Shown here: positions 36,021 to 44,677 of the stretch, one piece after another | Numbering within the stretch: the first letter of the stretch is position 1 | How the letters are laid out: every line of letters starts with the position of its first letter | Source of the DNA: an uncultured Lachnospiraceae bacterium | Lineage (GTDB): Bacteria > Bacillota > Clostridia > Lachnospirales > Lachnospiraceae | Length of the DNA: 64,000 nt | NCBI GenBank assembly: GCA_910577275.1 | Contig: CAJTMW010000003.1 | Span: forward strand, 247,813-311,812 | Direction: 5' to 3' | Program-made: the position numbers and the translations under genes | Notes under the pieces: generated by a model | The model's database searches: none | What the model saw: the letters and a program-made list of their open reading frames with translations, nothing else | Told to the model about the DNA's origin: nothing

Positions 36021-36899
36021 ATGGCTTCAATGCGAGACATAAAAAGGCGTAGGGGCAGTATTCAGAGTACCCAGCAGATTACCAAGGCCATGAAGCTTGT
36101 TTCCACTGTTAAGCTGCAGAGAGCAAAAAGCAATGCGGAAAAGTCCAAAAGTTATTTTCACTGTATGTATGAAACGGTTAATTCCATCTTAAAGAGGACG
36201 GAAAACCTGGAGCACAAGTATCTGAAATCAGGAGAAACCGGCAAGAAGGCAGTGATTGTAATCACGTCCAACAGAGGACTGGCAGGCGGCTACAACTCCA
36301 ATGTTGTCAAGCTGATTACCAGAGGAGAGCTGGCGGATGAGGATTTGGCGATTTATGCAATCGGCAAAAAGGGCTGCGAGGCATTACAGCGGCGCTATGA
36401 AATCAAGGCTGACTACTCGAACGTGATTGACGAGCCGGCCTATGTGGATGCAATGGCAATCTGCAAGGAGGTTTTAGAGGGCTTTTCCAGAGGAGAAATC
36501 AGCGAGATTTATCTGGCTTATACTGCCTTTAAAAATACGGTTTCCCATATACCCACCCTGCTAAAGCTCCTTCCTGTCGAGGTAGGCGGGGGCGAATCCA
36601 TGCGGGGAGAGGAAGCGGCGGAGGCTGCAGGTGAAAGCCGGGCGCTTATGAATTTTGAGCCCGAGGACGAGGAAGCCTTAAATCTGCTCATACCCAAGTA
36701 TATAACAAGCCTGATTTACGGCGGTATGATTGAGGCTGTAGCAAGTGAAAACGGGGCCAGAATGCAGGCCATGGATTCGGCTACCAGCAATGCGGAGGAA
36801 ATGATAGACAATCTGACGCTGCTGTACAACAGAGCGCGTCAGGGTTCCATTACGCAGGAACTGACAGAAATTATTGCCGGCGCTAACGCAATTTCTTAG
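36021..36899 (+). CDS. atpG: F0F1 ATP synthase subunit gamma
   Basis: Central rotor shaft, 292 residues. The N-terminal helix MRDIKRRRGSIQSTQQITKAM and the C-terminal helix MDSATSNAEEMIDNL ... RARQGSITQELTEI are conserved. AAAAGGTG precedes the ATG. About 120 bp separates it from atpD, longer than elsewhere in the operon; that gap contains no clear promoter. Confidence 0.96.
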   Translation: MASMRDIKRRRGSIQSTQQITKAMKLVSTVKLQRAKSNAEKSKSYFHCMYETVNSILKRTENLEHKYLKSGETGKKAVIVITSNRGLAGGYNSNVVKLITRGELADEDLAIYAIGKKGCEALQRRYEIKADYSNVIDEPAYVDAMAICKEVLEGFSRGEISEIYLAYTAFKNTVSHIPTLLKLLPVEVGGGESMRGEEAAEAAGESRALMNFEPEDEEALNLLIPKYITSLIYGGMIEAVASENGARMQAMDSATSNAEEMIDNLTLLYNRARQGSITQELTEIIAGANAIS

Positions 36900-37018
36900 A
36901 AAGCGCCGCAGGAATGGAGGAAAAGTGAAGGATTTTCAATCTTTCACTTAACAGGTTTGCGTCCGCGCTGCACACAAACCTAAGATGCGCAAAAAGCAGC
37001 GCAGAAATGAGGAAAAAA

Positions 37019-38428
37019 ATGGCAGATATAAATACGGGCAGGGAAACCTGCTCGGGAAAAATTACACAGATTATCAGTGCCGTTCTGGACATCAAGTTCA
37101 GCGGCGGCAGACTGCCGGAAATCAACGAAGCCATCAAGATTCCTTTAAAAGACGGGGGAGAGCTGGTGGTTGAGGTGGCGCAGCATCTGGGTGATGATAC
37201 GGTCAGATGTATTGCCATGGGTTCTACCGACGGTCTGGTGAGAGGAATGGAGGCAATCGCCACAGGCGCGCCAATCAGCGTTCCTGTAGGAGAAAATACC
37301 CTGGGCCGTATGTTCAACGTACTGGGAAATCCCATTGACAACAAACCGGCCCCGGAGGGCGTAACCTATGAGCCGATTCACAGGCCGGCTCCGGAATTTG
37401 TGGACCAGTCCACACAGCAGGAGCTCCTGGAAACGGGAATCAAGGTAGTAGACCTTCTCTGCCCCTATCAGAAGGGCGGTAAGATTGGTCTGTTCGGCGG
37501 CGCCGGCGTAGGCAAGACGGTACTGATTCAGGAGTTAATCAGAAATATCGCAACGGAGCACGGCGGTTATTCCGTGTTCACGGGCGTTGGAGAGAGAACC
37601 AGGGAAGGAAACGACCTTTATTATGAAATGAAGGAATCCGGGGTTATCGACAAGACCACCATGGTGTTCGGTCAGATGAACGAGCCCCCCGGAGCAAGAA
37701 TGAGGGTAGGACTTTCGGGACTTACCATGGCGGAGTATTTCCGTGACAAGGGCGGCAAGGACGTGCTGCTTTTCATCGACAATATTTTCCGTTTCACACA
37801 GGCAGGAAGCGAGGTTTCCGCTCTGCTTGGACGTATGCCTTCCGCGGTAGGCTATCAGCCCACGCTGCAGACGGAGATGGGCGCGCTCCAGGAGCGTATC
37901 ACTTCCACAAAGAACGGTTCCATCACTTCCGTACAGGCAGTATACGTGCCTGCGGACGACCTGACCGACCCGGCTCCGGCGACGACCTTCGCCCATCTGG
38001 ACGCCACCACCGTTTTGTCCCGTTCCATCGTGGAGCTGGGTATTTATCCGGCGGTTGACCCCTTAGAGTCCACCTCCAGAATTCTGGACCCCAGAATCCT
38101 GGGCGAGGAGCATTATCAGGTGGCCAGAGGCGTGCAGGAGATTCTTCAGAAGTATAAGGAATTACAGGATATCATTGCAATTCTCGGTATGGATGAATTG
38201 TCAGAGAGCGATAAGCTGGTGGTTTCCCGTGCAAGAAAGGTACAGAGATTCTTATCACAGCCTTTCTTCGTTGCAGGACAGTTTACCGGACTTCCCGGTA
38301 AGTATGTGCCCATTAATGAAACCGTTCGCGGATTTAAGGAAATTCTGGAAGGTAAGCATGACGACATACCTGAAAGCTACTTCTTAAATGCCGGAGGTAT
38401 TGATGACGTGCTTGCCCGCATGAAATAA
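37019..38428 (+). CDS. atpD: F0F1 ATP synthase subunit beta
   Basis: Catalytic F1 subunit, 469 residues. Walker A GGAGVGKT, catalytic Glu in GVGERTREGNDLY, Walker B VLLFIDNIFRF, and the adenine-site and DELSEsD motifs (DELSESDKLVV). The ATG at 37019 is preferred to 37007: ATGAGG lies 6 nt upstream as ribosome site and homologues start near MADINTGR. A short extra N-terminal stretch compared with Bacillus beta is normal for clostridial enzymes. Confidence 0.96.
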   Translation: MADINTGRETCSGKITQIISAVLDIKFSGGRLPEINEAIKIPLKDGGELVVEVAQHLGDDTVRCIAMGSTDGLVRGMEAIATGAPISVPVGENTLGRMFNVLGNPIDNKPAPEGVTYEPIHRPAPEFVDQSTQQELLETGIKVVDLLCPYQKGGKIGLFGGAGVGKTVLIQELIRNIATEHGGYSVFTGVGERTREGNDLYYEMKESGVIDKTTMVFGQMNEPPGARMRVGLSGLTMAEYFRDKGGKDVLLFIDNIFRFTQAGSEVSALLGRMPSAVGYQPTLQTEMGALQERITSTKNGSITSVQAVYVPADDLTDPAPATTFAHLDATTVLSRSIVELGIYPAVDPLESTSRILDPRILGEEHYQVARGVQEILQKYKELQDIIAILGMDELSESDKLVVSRARKVQRFLSQPFFVAGQFTGLPGKYVPINETVRGFKEILEGKHDDIPESYFLNAGGIDDVLARMK

Positions 38429-38444
38429 TCACGGGAGGAAGCAG

Positions 38445-38849
38445 ATGGCAGATAATAATTTATTTTCACTTAGAATCATTACTCCCGACCGTGTGTTTTA
38501 TGAGGGAGAGGTTTCCATGGTGGAGTTCAATACCACCGAGGGGGAAATCGGCGTATATAAAAAGCACGTCCCCACAACGGTAATTGTAAGTCCGGGAATC
38601 CTCACGATTACGGAGGCGGGAGAAACAAAAGAGGCGGCGCTTCACGCCGGCTTTGCGGAAATCCTTCAGGATGAAGTGGTGATTCTGGCCGAGGTTATCG
38701 AGTGGCCGAACGAAATTGATTTGGAGAGGGCCGAGGCGGCGAAGGCGCGCGCCGAGGAGAGACTCCGCAGCAAGACCCCGGAAACGGATATTCTGCGGGC
38801 GGAGACGGCGCTGCAAAGGGCGCTTGCCAGAATCCACGCCATACACTGA
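38445..38849 (+). CDS. atpC: F0F1 ATP synthase subunit epsilon
   Basis: Rotor-foot subunit of 134 residues with an N-terminal beta sandwich (FSLRIITPDRVFYEGEVSMVE, EGEIGVYKKHVPTT) and a C-terminal helical hairpin rich in Glu/Arg/Ala. It couples gamma to the c ring and can inhibit hydrolysis. GGGAGG lies before the ATG. Last gene of the operon. Confidence 0.95.
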   Translation: MADNNLFSLRIITPDRVFYEGEVSMVEFNTTEGEIGVYKKHVPTTVIVSPGILTITEAGETKEAALHAGFAEILQDEVVILAEVIEWPNEIDLERAEAAKARAEERLRSKTPETDILRAETALQRALARIHAIH

Positions 38850-38864
38850 TGAAAAACGAACGAT

Positions 38865-38896
38865 AAGAGAGGGGCAGATAAATACTGCCTCTCTTT
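38865..38896 (+). terminator. Terminator of the ATP synthase operon
   Basis: AAGAGAGGGGCAG (38865-38877) pairs, with one bulge, with CTGCCTCTCTT (38885-38895) and runs into TTT, 16 bp after atpC. Confidence 0.75.
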
Positions 38897-38953
38897 AACG
38901 TTTATAAGAAGGAATGCATATGATAGCTGTAAAGAGAAAAGGAAGTTATTCGT

Positions 38954-39343
38954 ATGCAGGAACGGAGAATTTTACCCTTTTATATGACCTATCCTCTGCC
39001 AATGTATTATCAGGAGGAGGACGATGTTGTCAGGGATTTGGAATATTTACAGCAAATGTACCCGGCGGAGGCGAAGCGCTACCAGAAGGTGATTACCGGA
39101 ATTTTAGATACGCTGGACTATTCCGGCAGCATGATTTACGACGAGTATCCCGATAAGTGGCAGCTGTATAAACTGTCCATGGACATAGCGGACAGGATTA
39201 AGAGAGAGGATATAAAGAATAACCCTGACACGGTATTCCCGGAGGAAAAGTGGAAGTGGCTGGGAGATTTGGTGCAGATACTGGTCTGCTATGAGATTTA
39301 CAGAAGGAGACATAATGGGAGGAGAGGGGTGCTGCGGTTCTAA
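38954..39343 (+). CDS. Hypothetical protein of the ATP synthase flank
   Basis: A 129-residue soluble, charged protein (FYMTYPLPMYYQEEDDVVRD at the start; GSMIYDEYPDKWQLYKLSMDIADRI in the middle, given as DYSGSMIYDEYPDKWQLYK). I recall similar small proteins of unknown function in Lachnospiraceae but cannot name a domain. AAAAGGAAG lies about 8 nt before the ATG. It lies after the operon terminator, so it may depend on read-through or a weak promoter. It borders the repeat block. Confidence 0.7.
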   Translation: MQERRILPFYMTYPLPMYYQEEDDVVRDLEYLQQMYPAEAKRYQKVITGILDTLDYSGSMIYDEYPDKWQLYKLSMDIADRIKREDIKNNPDTVFPEEKWKWLGDLVQILVCYEIYRRRHNGRRGVLRF

Positions 39344-39365
39344 GGGTGTGCGGCAAAGGGGGGAC

Positions 39366-39499
39366 GCTCGGGCGGAGTTATATTCCTTCGTCGGCACGCT
39401 CTCGCTCTATAAAAACGCAGCAGTACCAGGCTCGAAAATACCTCGCCAGGTGCTGGCGTTTTTATAAGGCCTCCTTAAGGAATATGCTTCCGCCCGAGC
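39366..39499. repeat. Hairpin repeat element, copy 1
   Basis: A 96-bp core (39385-39480) occurs again in inverted orientation at 39829-39924 with only 2 mismatches. Its middle is an imperfect hairpin bounded by TATAAAAACGC and GCGTTTTTATA. The flanks of this copy, GCTCGGGCGGAG...ATTCCTT on the left (39366-39388) and AAGGAATATGC...GAGC on the right (39477-39499), are complementary to each other at about 20 of 23 positions. The whole is one long hairpin of 134 bp. No open frame in it is credible. Likely a non-coding REP/MITE-like element. Confidence 0.8.
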
Positions 39500-39744
39500 T
39501 GTTCCCTGGCCGCGGGAGGCTATGGTCGCCTGCGAAAGTGGTCGAAGATGCGTAAGGCTTTTGTCCGGTTGGAGGCTAAGGGTGGCTTGCGGAATTTAGT
39601 CGGAGATGCGTAAGGCTTTTGTCCGGTTGGAGGCTAAGGGTGATTTGCGGAAGTTGAGTTGGAGATGCGAATGTCCTTTGTCCGACAGGAGGATAAGGTC
39701 GCCTGCGGGAGGTTTAGTTAGGGAAGCGACAGGCCTTTGGCCAG
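39500..39744. repeat. Degenerate tandem repeat of about 60 bp
   Basis: Three clear units start at 39543, 39601 and 39661, the first two almost identical around GCGTAAGGCTTTTGTCCGG and GGAGGCTAAGGGTG. A partial unit at 39721-39744 and a more distant one before 39543 extend the array. Period 58-60 bp. The array fills most of the space between the two hairpin elements; no gene is seen. G-rich on the plus strand. Confidence 0.8.
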
Positions 39745-39808
39745 AGAATTAATAAAGCGAATATTGTGGCTGGTGAGGGGAATTGTGTGTAAAGGCTGGC
39801 CGTAGACA

Positions 39809-39944
39809 GCCGGGACAAGGGTGGGAGTCCTTAAGGAGCCCTTATAAAAACGCCAGCACCTGGCGAGGTATTTTCGAGCCTGGTACTGCTGCGTTTTTAT
39901 AGAGCGAGAGCGTGGCGACGAAGGACCCCCACCCTTGTCCCGGC
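39809..39944. repeat. Hairpin repeat element, copy 2 (inverted)
   Basis: Contains the 96-bp core in opposite orientation to copy 1 (94 of 96 bases identical). Its own flanks differ in sequence from copy 1 but again pair with each other: GCCGGGACAAGGGTGGGAG (from 39809) with the complement ending CCACCCTTGTCCCGGC (to 39944), 23 of 24 matching. The rest of the gap, 39945-40151, shows a C-rich stretch and then AT-rich DNA that must hold the promoter of the next gene. Confidence 0.8.
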
Positions 39945-40151
39945 GTCCCCCCAGCGTCCCCCTCCACACACAATCCCCCCACCTCCGCAATTTCCAAAAC
40001 TTTTGGTTGTGGTTTCCCCCCGAAATAAGTAAAATATAATCATACCCAAAACCACACAGGAAAGTCCCCTACGCAAATCGTGGACAGGCATTAATTTGGA
40101 GAAAACAGACGCCCGCATCGGAGCGTTTGATAGAAGATAGATGGGAGTATT

Positions 40152-42695
40152 ATGAAGCGAACAGTTATCAAGGGAGTCATCGTAAGCTGCGTTTTTCTTA
40201 TGGCGCTGTTTATTGCAAATAAATTCATGAATCAGGGAACGGCGGATATGACCGTGGAGATGGGGGAGGCGACTTACCCTGTGGTTTCCGTGAATTATAA
40301 CGGGTTCCTGATTAATGAAATGCACGGGTATGCGAAGGCGATGAAGGTGAGCCAGATGCGGGAGAGCATTACGCCGCTTTTGGAGGGGAGAAGAATCCGC
40401 CTGGAAATTGACACCTACGGGCAGATGGTTTCCGGCATTGCCTTTGAGGTGAGAAGCCCGGACGGGGAGAGGCTTGTTGAAAATACGCAGGTGGAGGATT
40501 TCGAGCAGTCGGGGGACAGGATTTCGGTGTCATTCGGGCTGAAGGACCTGATTGAGCAGAATCAGGAATATCTGCTGGTGGTTTTGCTGACACTGGGGAA
40601 TGGAAACGAAGTCAGGTACTACACAAGAGTTGTAAGCACGGAGGAGTATTTTGCCGGGGAAAAAATTAAATTTGTAAATAATTTTTCGGAAAAAACCTTT
40701 GATAAGGAGGCGGCCAGGGAGCTGACCATTTACATGGAAACCAATGCGGACGGAGATAACACTTCTTATGGACACGTGGATATCCACAGCAGCTTTCGTC
40801 AGGTGACATGGGGAGATTTGAACGTGACGAGAGAAACGCCGGTCAGCATTACCATCAAGGAGCTGGCAAGCCAGACGGGAAGCTTCTGGGCGGAGTATTA
40901 TGTATCTTATATGGAGGGAATGAAAAAAAATTATTGTAAGGTCAGGGAGTTTTACCGGATAAGATACACGGAGGAGAGAATTTATCTTCTGGACTACGAG
41001 CGTACCATGAATCAGATTTTCCGGCCGGAGAGCGATGCTTATGCAAATAATAAGATTATGCTGGGCATTGCCGGAAAGGACGTGCCCCTTCGGGAGAGCG
41101 ACGGGGGCAATATTCTGGCTTTTGTGGTGGAAAACCGCCTTTATACCTATAATGTGACCGACAACAAGATGGTGCTGCTTTTCGGTTTTTATAATGAAGA
41201 AAACAAAGACAAAAGGACCTTATACGGCGCCCATGAGATAAAAATTATGAACGTGGACGAGGGGGGAAACGTGACCTTCCTTGTATACGGCTATATGAAC
41301 AGAGGACGCCATGAAGGGGAGGTGGGCGCTTCGCTGTACTATTACGACAGCAGCGTCAATACGGTGGAGGAGCTGGTGTACCTTCCCTGCGAGGAGTCTC
41401 AATATCTTCTTATGCAGGAGATAGAGCAGCTGGCGTATCTTAACAGGGACAGTATGCTTTATCTGAAATGGGAGGATAAGATTTACGGAATCAATGTGAT
41501 GAAACGGAGCTGTACCGCTGTGGTGGAGAACCTTGCGGAAGGAAGCTACAAGGTATCCGACAGCAACAAAATGGCGGTCTGGCAGAAGGACGGGAATTCA
41601 GGCCATGGAAAAGAGCTGGTGCTGATGAACCTGACTACCGGACAGCAAAAGAGTATCCGGGCCGGGGCGGGCGAGGTTATCAGGCCCGTAGGCTTTATGG
41701 GAGAGGATTTGATTTACGGGATTGCAAGGGAGGCCGATATCGTGAGGGACTATGCGGGAAATACTATTGTCCCCATGTATTGCGTCAGGATTGAAAATGA
41801 GACCGAGGAAGTTCTCATGAACTATCAGCAGGAAAATGTCTATGTGACGGAAGGGATTGTAAACGGGAATCAGATTAACCTTTCCAGAGTGGAAAAGAAC
41901 GAGGACGGTTCCTATACGGAAATCAAAGACGACCAGATAATGAACTCGAAATCCGAATCGGAAAGCCGCAATAACATTGAAACGGCCCTTACGGAAAGCT
42001 ATGAAAAACTGACGCAGATAGCGCTTCGCGGGGCGATTGACAAGGATAGCATGAAACATCTTACGCCAAGGGAGGTATTGTTTGAAGGGGGCCGCAGCAT
42101 TGCCCTGGGGTCAGAGGAAGAAAGGGAAAAGAGGTATTATGTTTACGGCAAATCTGGTCTGGAAAGCATTCACACAAACGAGGGAAGCGCAGTAATACAG
42201 GCAGAGACCATATCAGGCGTGGTTCTCGGGGAGGACGGCTGTTATGTCTGGATGAGAGGAAACCGCAGCATACGAAACCAGATTATGGCGATAAAGGGCG
42301 ACGGAGTTACGGAGGAAAAGGATTCGCTGGCGGTTTGTCTGGATACGATGATGGAATTTGAAGGCATTGTAAGAAATGCAGAGTATATGCTGAAAAGAGG
42401 CGAGTCGGTTCTGAGCATTCTGGAGGAAAATCTGCCGGACGTGGAGGTACTTGACCTGACGGGCTGTTCTCTGGATTCCATACTCTACTATGTGAATCAG
42501 GATATTCCTGTCCTTGCAATGCTGCAGGACGGCTCGGCTGTTCTGATTATCGGATTTAACGAACTGAATACTGTTGTGATGAATCCCGGGGCGGAGGACG
42601 GGAATTATGTCTATAAGGTGGGAATGAACGATTCCAGAGAATGGTTTGAACAGAACGGAAACCGCTTTATCACCTATGTAAGAAACAGAAATTAA
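40152..42695 (+). CDS. Large membrane-anchored extracellular protein, C-terminal C39-like fold, function unknown
   Basis: A protein of 847 residues with an N-terminal membrane anchor (~7-24, VIVSCVFLMALFIANKF). Residues ~40-260 look like repeated beta-sandwich segments (RLEIDTYGQMVSGIAFEVRS, TRVVSTEEYFAGEKI). The middle is rich in beta strands with YTYNVTDNKMVLLFGF-like blade patterns, compatible with a propeller. The last ~110 residues (LDLTGCSLDSILYYVNQDIPVLAML, VLIIGFNELNTVVMNPG; read as VNQDIPVLAML and GFNELNTVVMNPG) resemble a papain/C39-like domain, but the expected His before the GF motif is missing, so it is probably inactive. No partner gene nearby gives a role. Confidence 0.7.
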   Translation: MKRTVIKGVIVSCVFLMALFIANKFMNQGTADMTVEMGEATYPVVSVNYNGFLINEMHGYAKAMKVSQMRESITPLLEGRRIRLEIDTYGQMVSGIAFEVRSPDGERLVENTQVEDFEQSGDRISVSFGLKDLIEQNQEYLLVVLLTLGNGNEVRYYTRVVSTEEYFAGEKIKFVNNFSEKTFDKEAARELTIYMETNADGDNTSYGHVDIHSSFRQVTWGDLNVTRETPVSITIKELASQTGSFWAEYYVSYMEGMKKNYCKVREFYRIRYTEERIYLLDYERTMNQIFRPESDAYANNKIMLGIAGKDVPLRESDGGNILAFVVENRLYTYNVTDNKMVLLFGFYNEENKDKRTLYGAHEIKIMNVDEGGNVTFLVYGYMNRGRHEGEVGASLYYYDSSVNTVEELVYLPCEESQYLLMQEIEQLAYLNRDSMLYLKWEDKIYGINVMKRSCTAVVENLAEGSYKVSDSNKMAVWQKDGNSGHGKELVLMNLTTGQQKSIRAGAGEVIRPVGFMGEDLIYGIAREADIVRDYAGNTIVPMYCVRIENETEEVLMNYQQENVYVTEGIVNGNQINLSRVEKNEDGSYTEIKDDQIMNSKSESESRNNIETALTESYEKLTQIALRGAIDKDSMKHLTPREVLFEGGRSIALGSEEEREKRYYVYGKSGLESIHTNEGSAVIQAETISGVVLGEDGCYVWMRGNRSIRNQIMAIKGDGVTEEKDSLAVCLDTMMEFEGIVRNAEYMLKRGESVLSILEENLPDVEVLDLTGCSLDSILYYVNQDIPVLAMLQDGSAVLIIGFNELNTVVMNPGAEDGNYVYKVGMNDSREWFEQNGNRFITYVRNRN

Positions 42696-42696
42696 C

Positions 42697-42755
42697 CTCC
42701 GCAACCGATAGTTGCTCCTTTCTCAAACCAGAATTGGTGGTGCAACCGGGCGGAG
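42697..42755 (+). terminator. Possible terminator after the large extracellular protein
   Basis: CTCCGC (42697-42702) and GCGGAG (42750-42755) bracket an inner GTTGC/GCAAC pair. No proper T run follows, so termination is uncertain. Confidence 0.35.
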
Positions 42756-42818
42756 AATCATATAATTTGCTCATAAAAAACACATATAAAGCATCATGGT
42801 GTGAGGAAAGGAAAAATT

Positions 42819-43616
42819 ATGAATATTGAAATTGCAAACAGGCTGGTTCAATTGCGGAAAAGCAATAATTTATCTCAGGAAGCGCTTGCGGAGAAGCTGG
42901 GAATCAGCAGGCAGGCGGTGAGCAAATGGGAGAGGGCGGAGGCTTCTCCTGATACCGACAACTTGATTTTATTGGCGCGCCTTTATAAGGTATCCCTTGA
43001 CGAGCTTTTAAGAACCGAGGACGAAATACCCATGCCGGAGGCGGAAGACGCCCCCGGAGGGCAGGCGCAGACGGCAGGGACGGAAATGATTGCCGGAGAT
43101 GTGACGACGTCGCAGGGCGGAGGAAGCGTTGCCGGAGAAAATTATTCGACGTGGGGAGCGGAGAATGCCGCCGGAACGAAAACATCGTACCGGGAGTCGG
43201 GCAGTTTTGTGGAAAGCGATTTTCAGGAGGACGACGAGGAAGAAAGTGACAAAGGTTTCAGCTATTATTCCATACCTGTAGCTTCAATCATCACGGTTAT
43301 CTATTTTATTATCGGCGTCACATACGGCGCCTGGTATCCGGGCTATCTTTTATTTTTACTGATTCCTATATGGTGGTCGCTGGTAAGCGCAATCAGGAGC
43401 GGAAACGCCTTCCGCTTTGCCTATCCGGTACTGGCCACGCTGATTTATCTTTGCGCCGGCAGCTTCTGGGGCGCCTGGCATCCCGGCTGGATTATTTTTC
43501 TTACGATACCGCTTTATTATTCGATGGTCTCCTATATCCGTTCTTTGAACCGCAGGAGGAAAAGGCAGGAAGCGGATTCCTTCTATTATAATAGAAAGGA
43601 CGGGGGAAACGAATGA
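42819..43616 (+). CDS. XRE-family regulator with C-terminal membrane segments
   Basis: A 265-residue protein: N-terminal HTH_3 domain (LVQLRKSNNLSQEALAEKLG, ISRQAVSKWERAEASPD), an acidic Gly/Ala-rich linker (~75-145), and three or four membrane segments in the C-terminal half with YGAWYPGYLLFLLIPIWW and GAWHPGWIIFLTIPLYY repeats. Such membrane-tethered XRE proteins often sense the envelope together with a DUF4097 partner, which here follows with a 4-nt overlap. The ATG at 42819 has GAGGAAAGG before it; a GTG at 42801 overlaps that site. Confidence 0.88.
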   Translation: MNIEIANRLVQLRKSNNLSQEALAEKLGISRQAVSKWERAEASPDTDNLILLARLYKVSLDELLRTEDEIPMPEAEDAPGGQAQTAGTEMIAGDVTTSQGGGSVAGENYSTWGAENAAGTKTSYRESGSFVESDFQEDDEEESDKGFSYYSIPVASIITVIYFIIGVTYGAWYPGYLLFLLIPIWWSLVSAIRSGNAFRFAYPVLATLIYLCAGSFWGAWHPGWIIFLTIPLYYSMVSYIRSLNRRRKRQEADSFYYNRKDGGNE

Positions 43617-44608
43617 AGAAAAACAGGACTGCCGTTATAATTGCGGCGTTTGCCGTATTTATCGCCATCGGGTTTATCAGCGTGATGAGCGTGAAGGTGG
43701 GAGGCCGGGAAGGATATTTTGGCACACCTCTTATCTTTTCCTTTGGGGGAAAGGCCGAGCTTCGGAACACCATTGAAATTCCGTTGTCAAAAGCCGATAA
43801 GCTGAGACTGGATTATGGCAGTAAAAATATAAAGGTTTATCCGGCGGAAGGCGATACCGTTACAATAAAGGAATATTTATACAGCAACAAGCCGGAGGCC
43901 CGGGCGGAGGTTTCCTATGGGAAGGACGGAAATGCGCTGGTGAGGGGAGGACAGGGACGCAGCTTTGTTATTTTCGGTTTTTTTGTGGGAGAGGGAGAAC
44001 GAATCGAGGTCTGCATCCCGGAAAAAAGTCTCAGCCAGCTTTCCCTTGAAACCGGAAGCGGGAATATCACCTCGGAGACAGATTGCGTCCGGGAGGACGG
44101 GGTTTTTGAAGCGAAAGCCGGAAGCGGAAACGTCCGTATAAGCAATGTCACAGCAGATGCAGTTGTTCTTGAGGCGGTGAGCGGGAATGTCCGCGCAGAG
44201 AATATTGAGGGAAGCGTGACGCTTGAGGCAAACAGCGGAAATATAGACGGGAAGGAAATCACGGGAGATGTGAGCGCTGATTCAGGAAGCGGAAACATCA
44301 GAATCGAGAAGCTGTCGGGAGGTATAACAGCCGGAGCCGGAAGCGGAAACGTGACGGTAGAAGCGGCGGTTATTTCGGGAGACATGGCTCTTAGCGCCGG
44401 AAGCGGGAATGTAAAGCTGGTGCTGCCTAAAGGAGTGGATTTTCATTTCAGAGGGGAGACCGGAAGCGGAAATATTAACACAGATTTCGACGAAATTCTT
44501 TCTTATGATAAGAAAGGGGATATTGCGGAGGGCGATGCAGGGCAAAACCCGGATATCAAAATAGAAACGCATACCGGGAGCGGAAATATAACTGTCAGAT
44601 ACAGATGA
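43613..44608 (+). CDS. DUF4097 beta-helix membrane protein
   Basis: A 331-residue protein with one N-terminal membrane segment (~6-26) and a DUF4097 (adhesin-like) domain of repeated short beta turns: at least eight SGN-type repeats (GSGNITS, GSGNVRI, SGNVRAE, NSGNIDG, GSGNIRI, GSGNVTV, GSGNVKL, GSGNINT). This forms a right-handed beta-helix-like stack. Co-translated with the XRE/membrane protein (ATGA overlap). DUF4097 proteins often act with regulators of envelope stress; the role here is inferred. Confidence 0.88.
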   Translation: MKKNRTAVIIAAFAVFIAIGFISVMSVKVGGREGYFGTPLIFSFGGKAELRNTIEIPLSKADKLRLDYGSKNIKVYPAEGDTVTIKEYLYSNKPEARAEVSYGKDGNALVRGGQGRSFVIFGFFVGEGERIEVCIPEKSLSQLSLETGSGNITSETDCVREDGVFEAKAGSGNVRISNVTADAVVLEAVSGNVRAENIEGSVTLEANSGNIDGKEITGDVSADSGSGNIRIEKLSGGITAGAGSGNVTVEAAVISGDMALSAGSGNVKLVLPKGVDFHFRGETGSGNINTDFDEILSYDKKGDIAEGDAGQNPDIKIETHTGSGNITVRYR

Positions 44609-44622
44609 AAGGAAGCAGCAGA

Positions 44623-44662
44623 GCGGCAAAGCCGGACGCAGGAGTCAGGCTTTGCCGCTTTT
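44623..44662 (+). terminator. Terminator after the DUF4097 gene
   Basis: GCGGCAAAGCC (44623-44633) pairs perfectly with GGCTTTGCCGC (44648-44658), followed by TTTT. It lies between converging genes. Confidence 0.88.
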
Positions 44663-44677
44663 GACTTTCGGAGGAGG

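Noticed and set aside
39718..39990. Shared peptide RSRSIKTQQYQARKYLARCW in two frames of the repeat block
   Set aside because: It comes from translating the 96-bp inverted DNA repeat on both strands; there is no ribosome site or conserved frame, so it is not a gene family.
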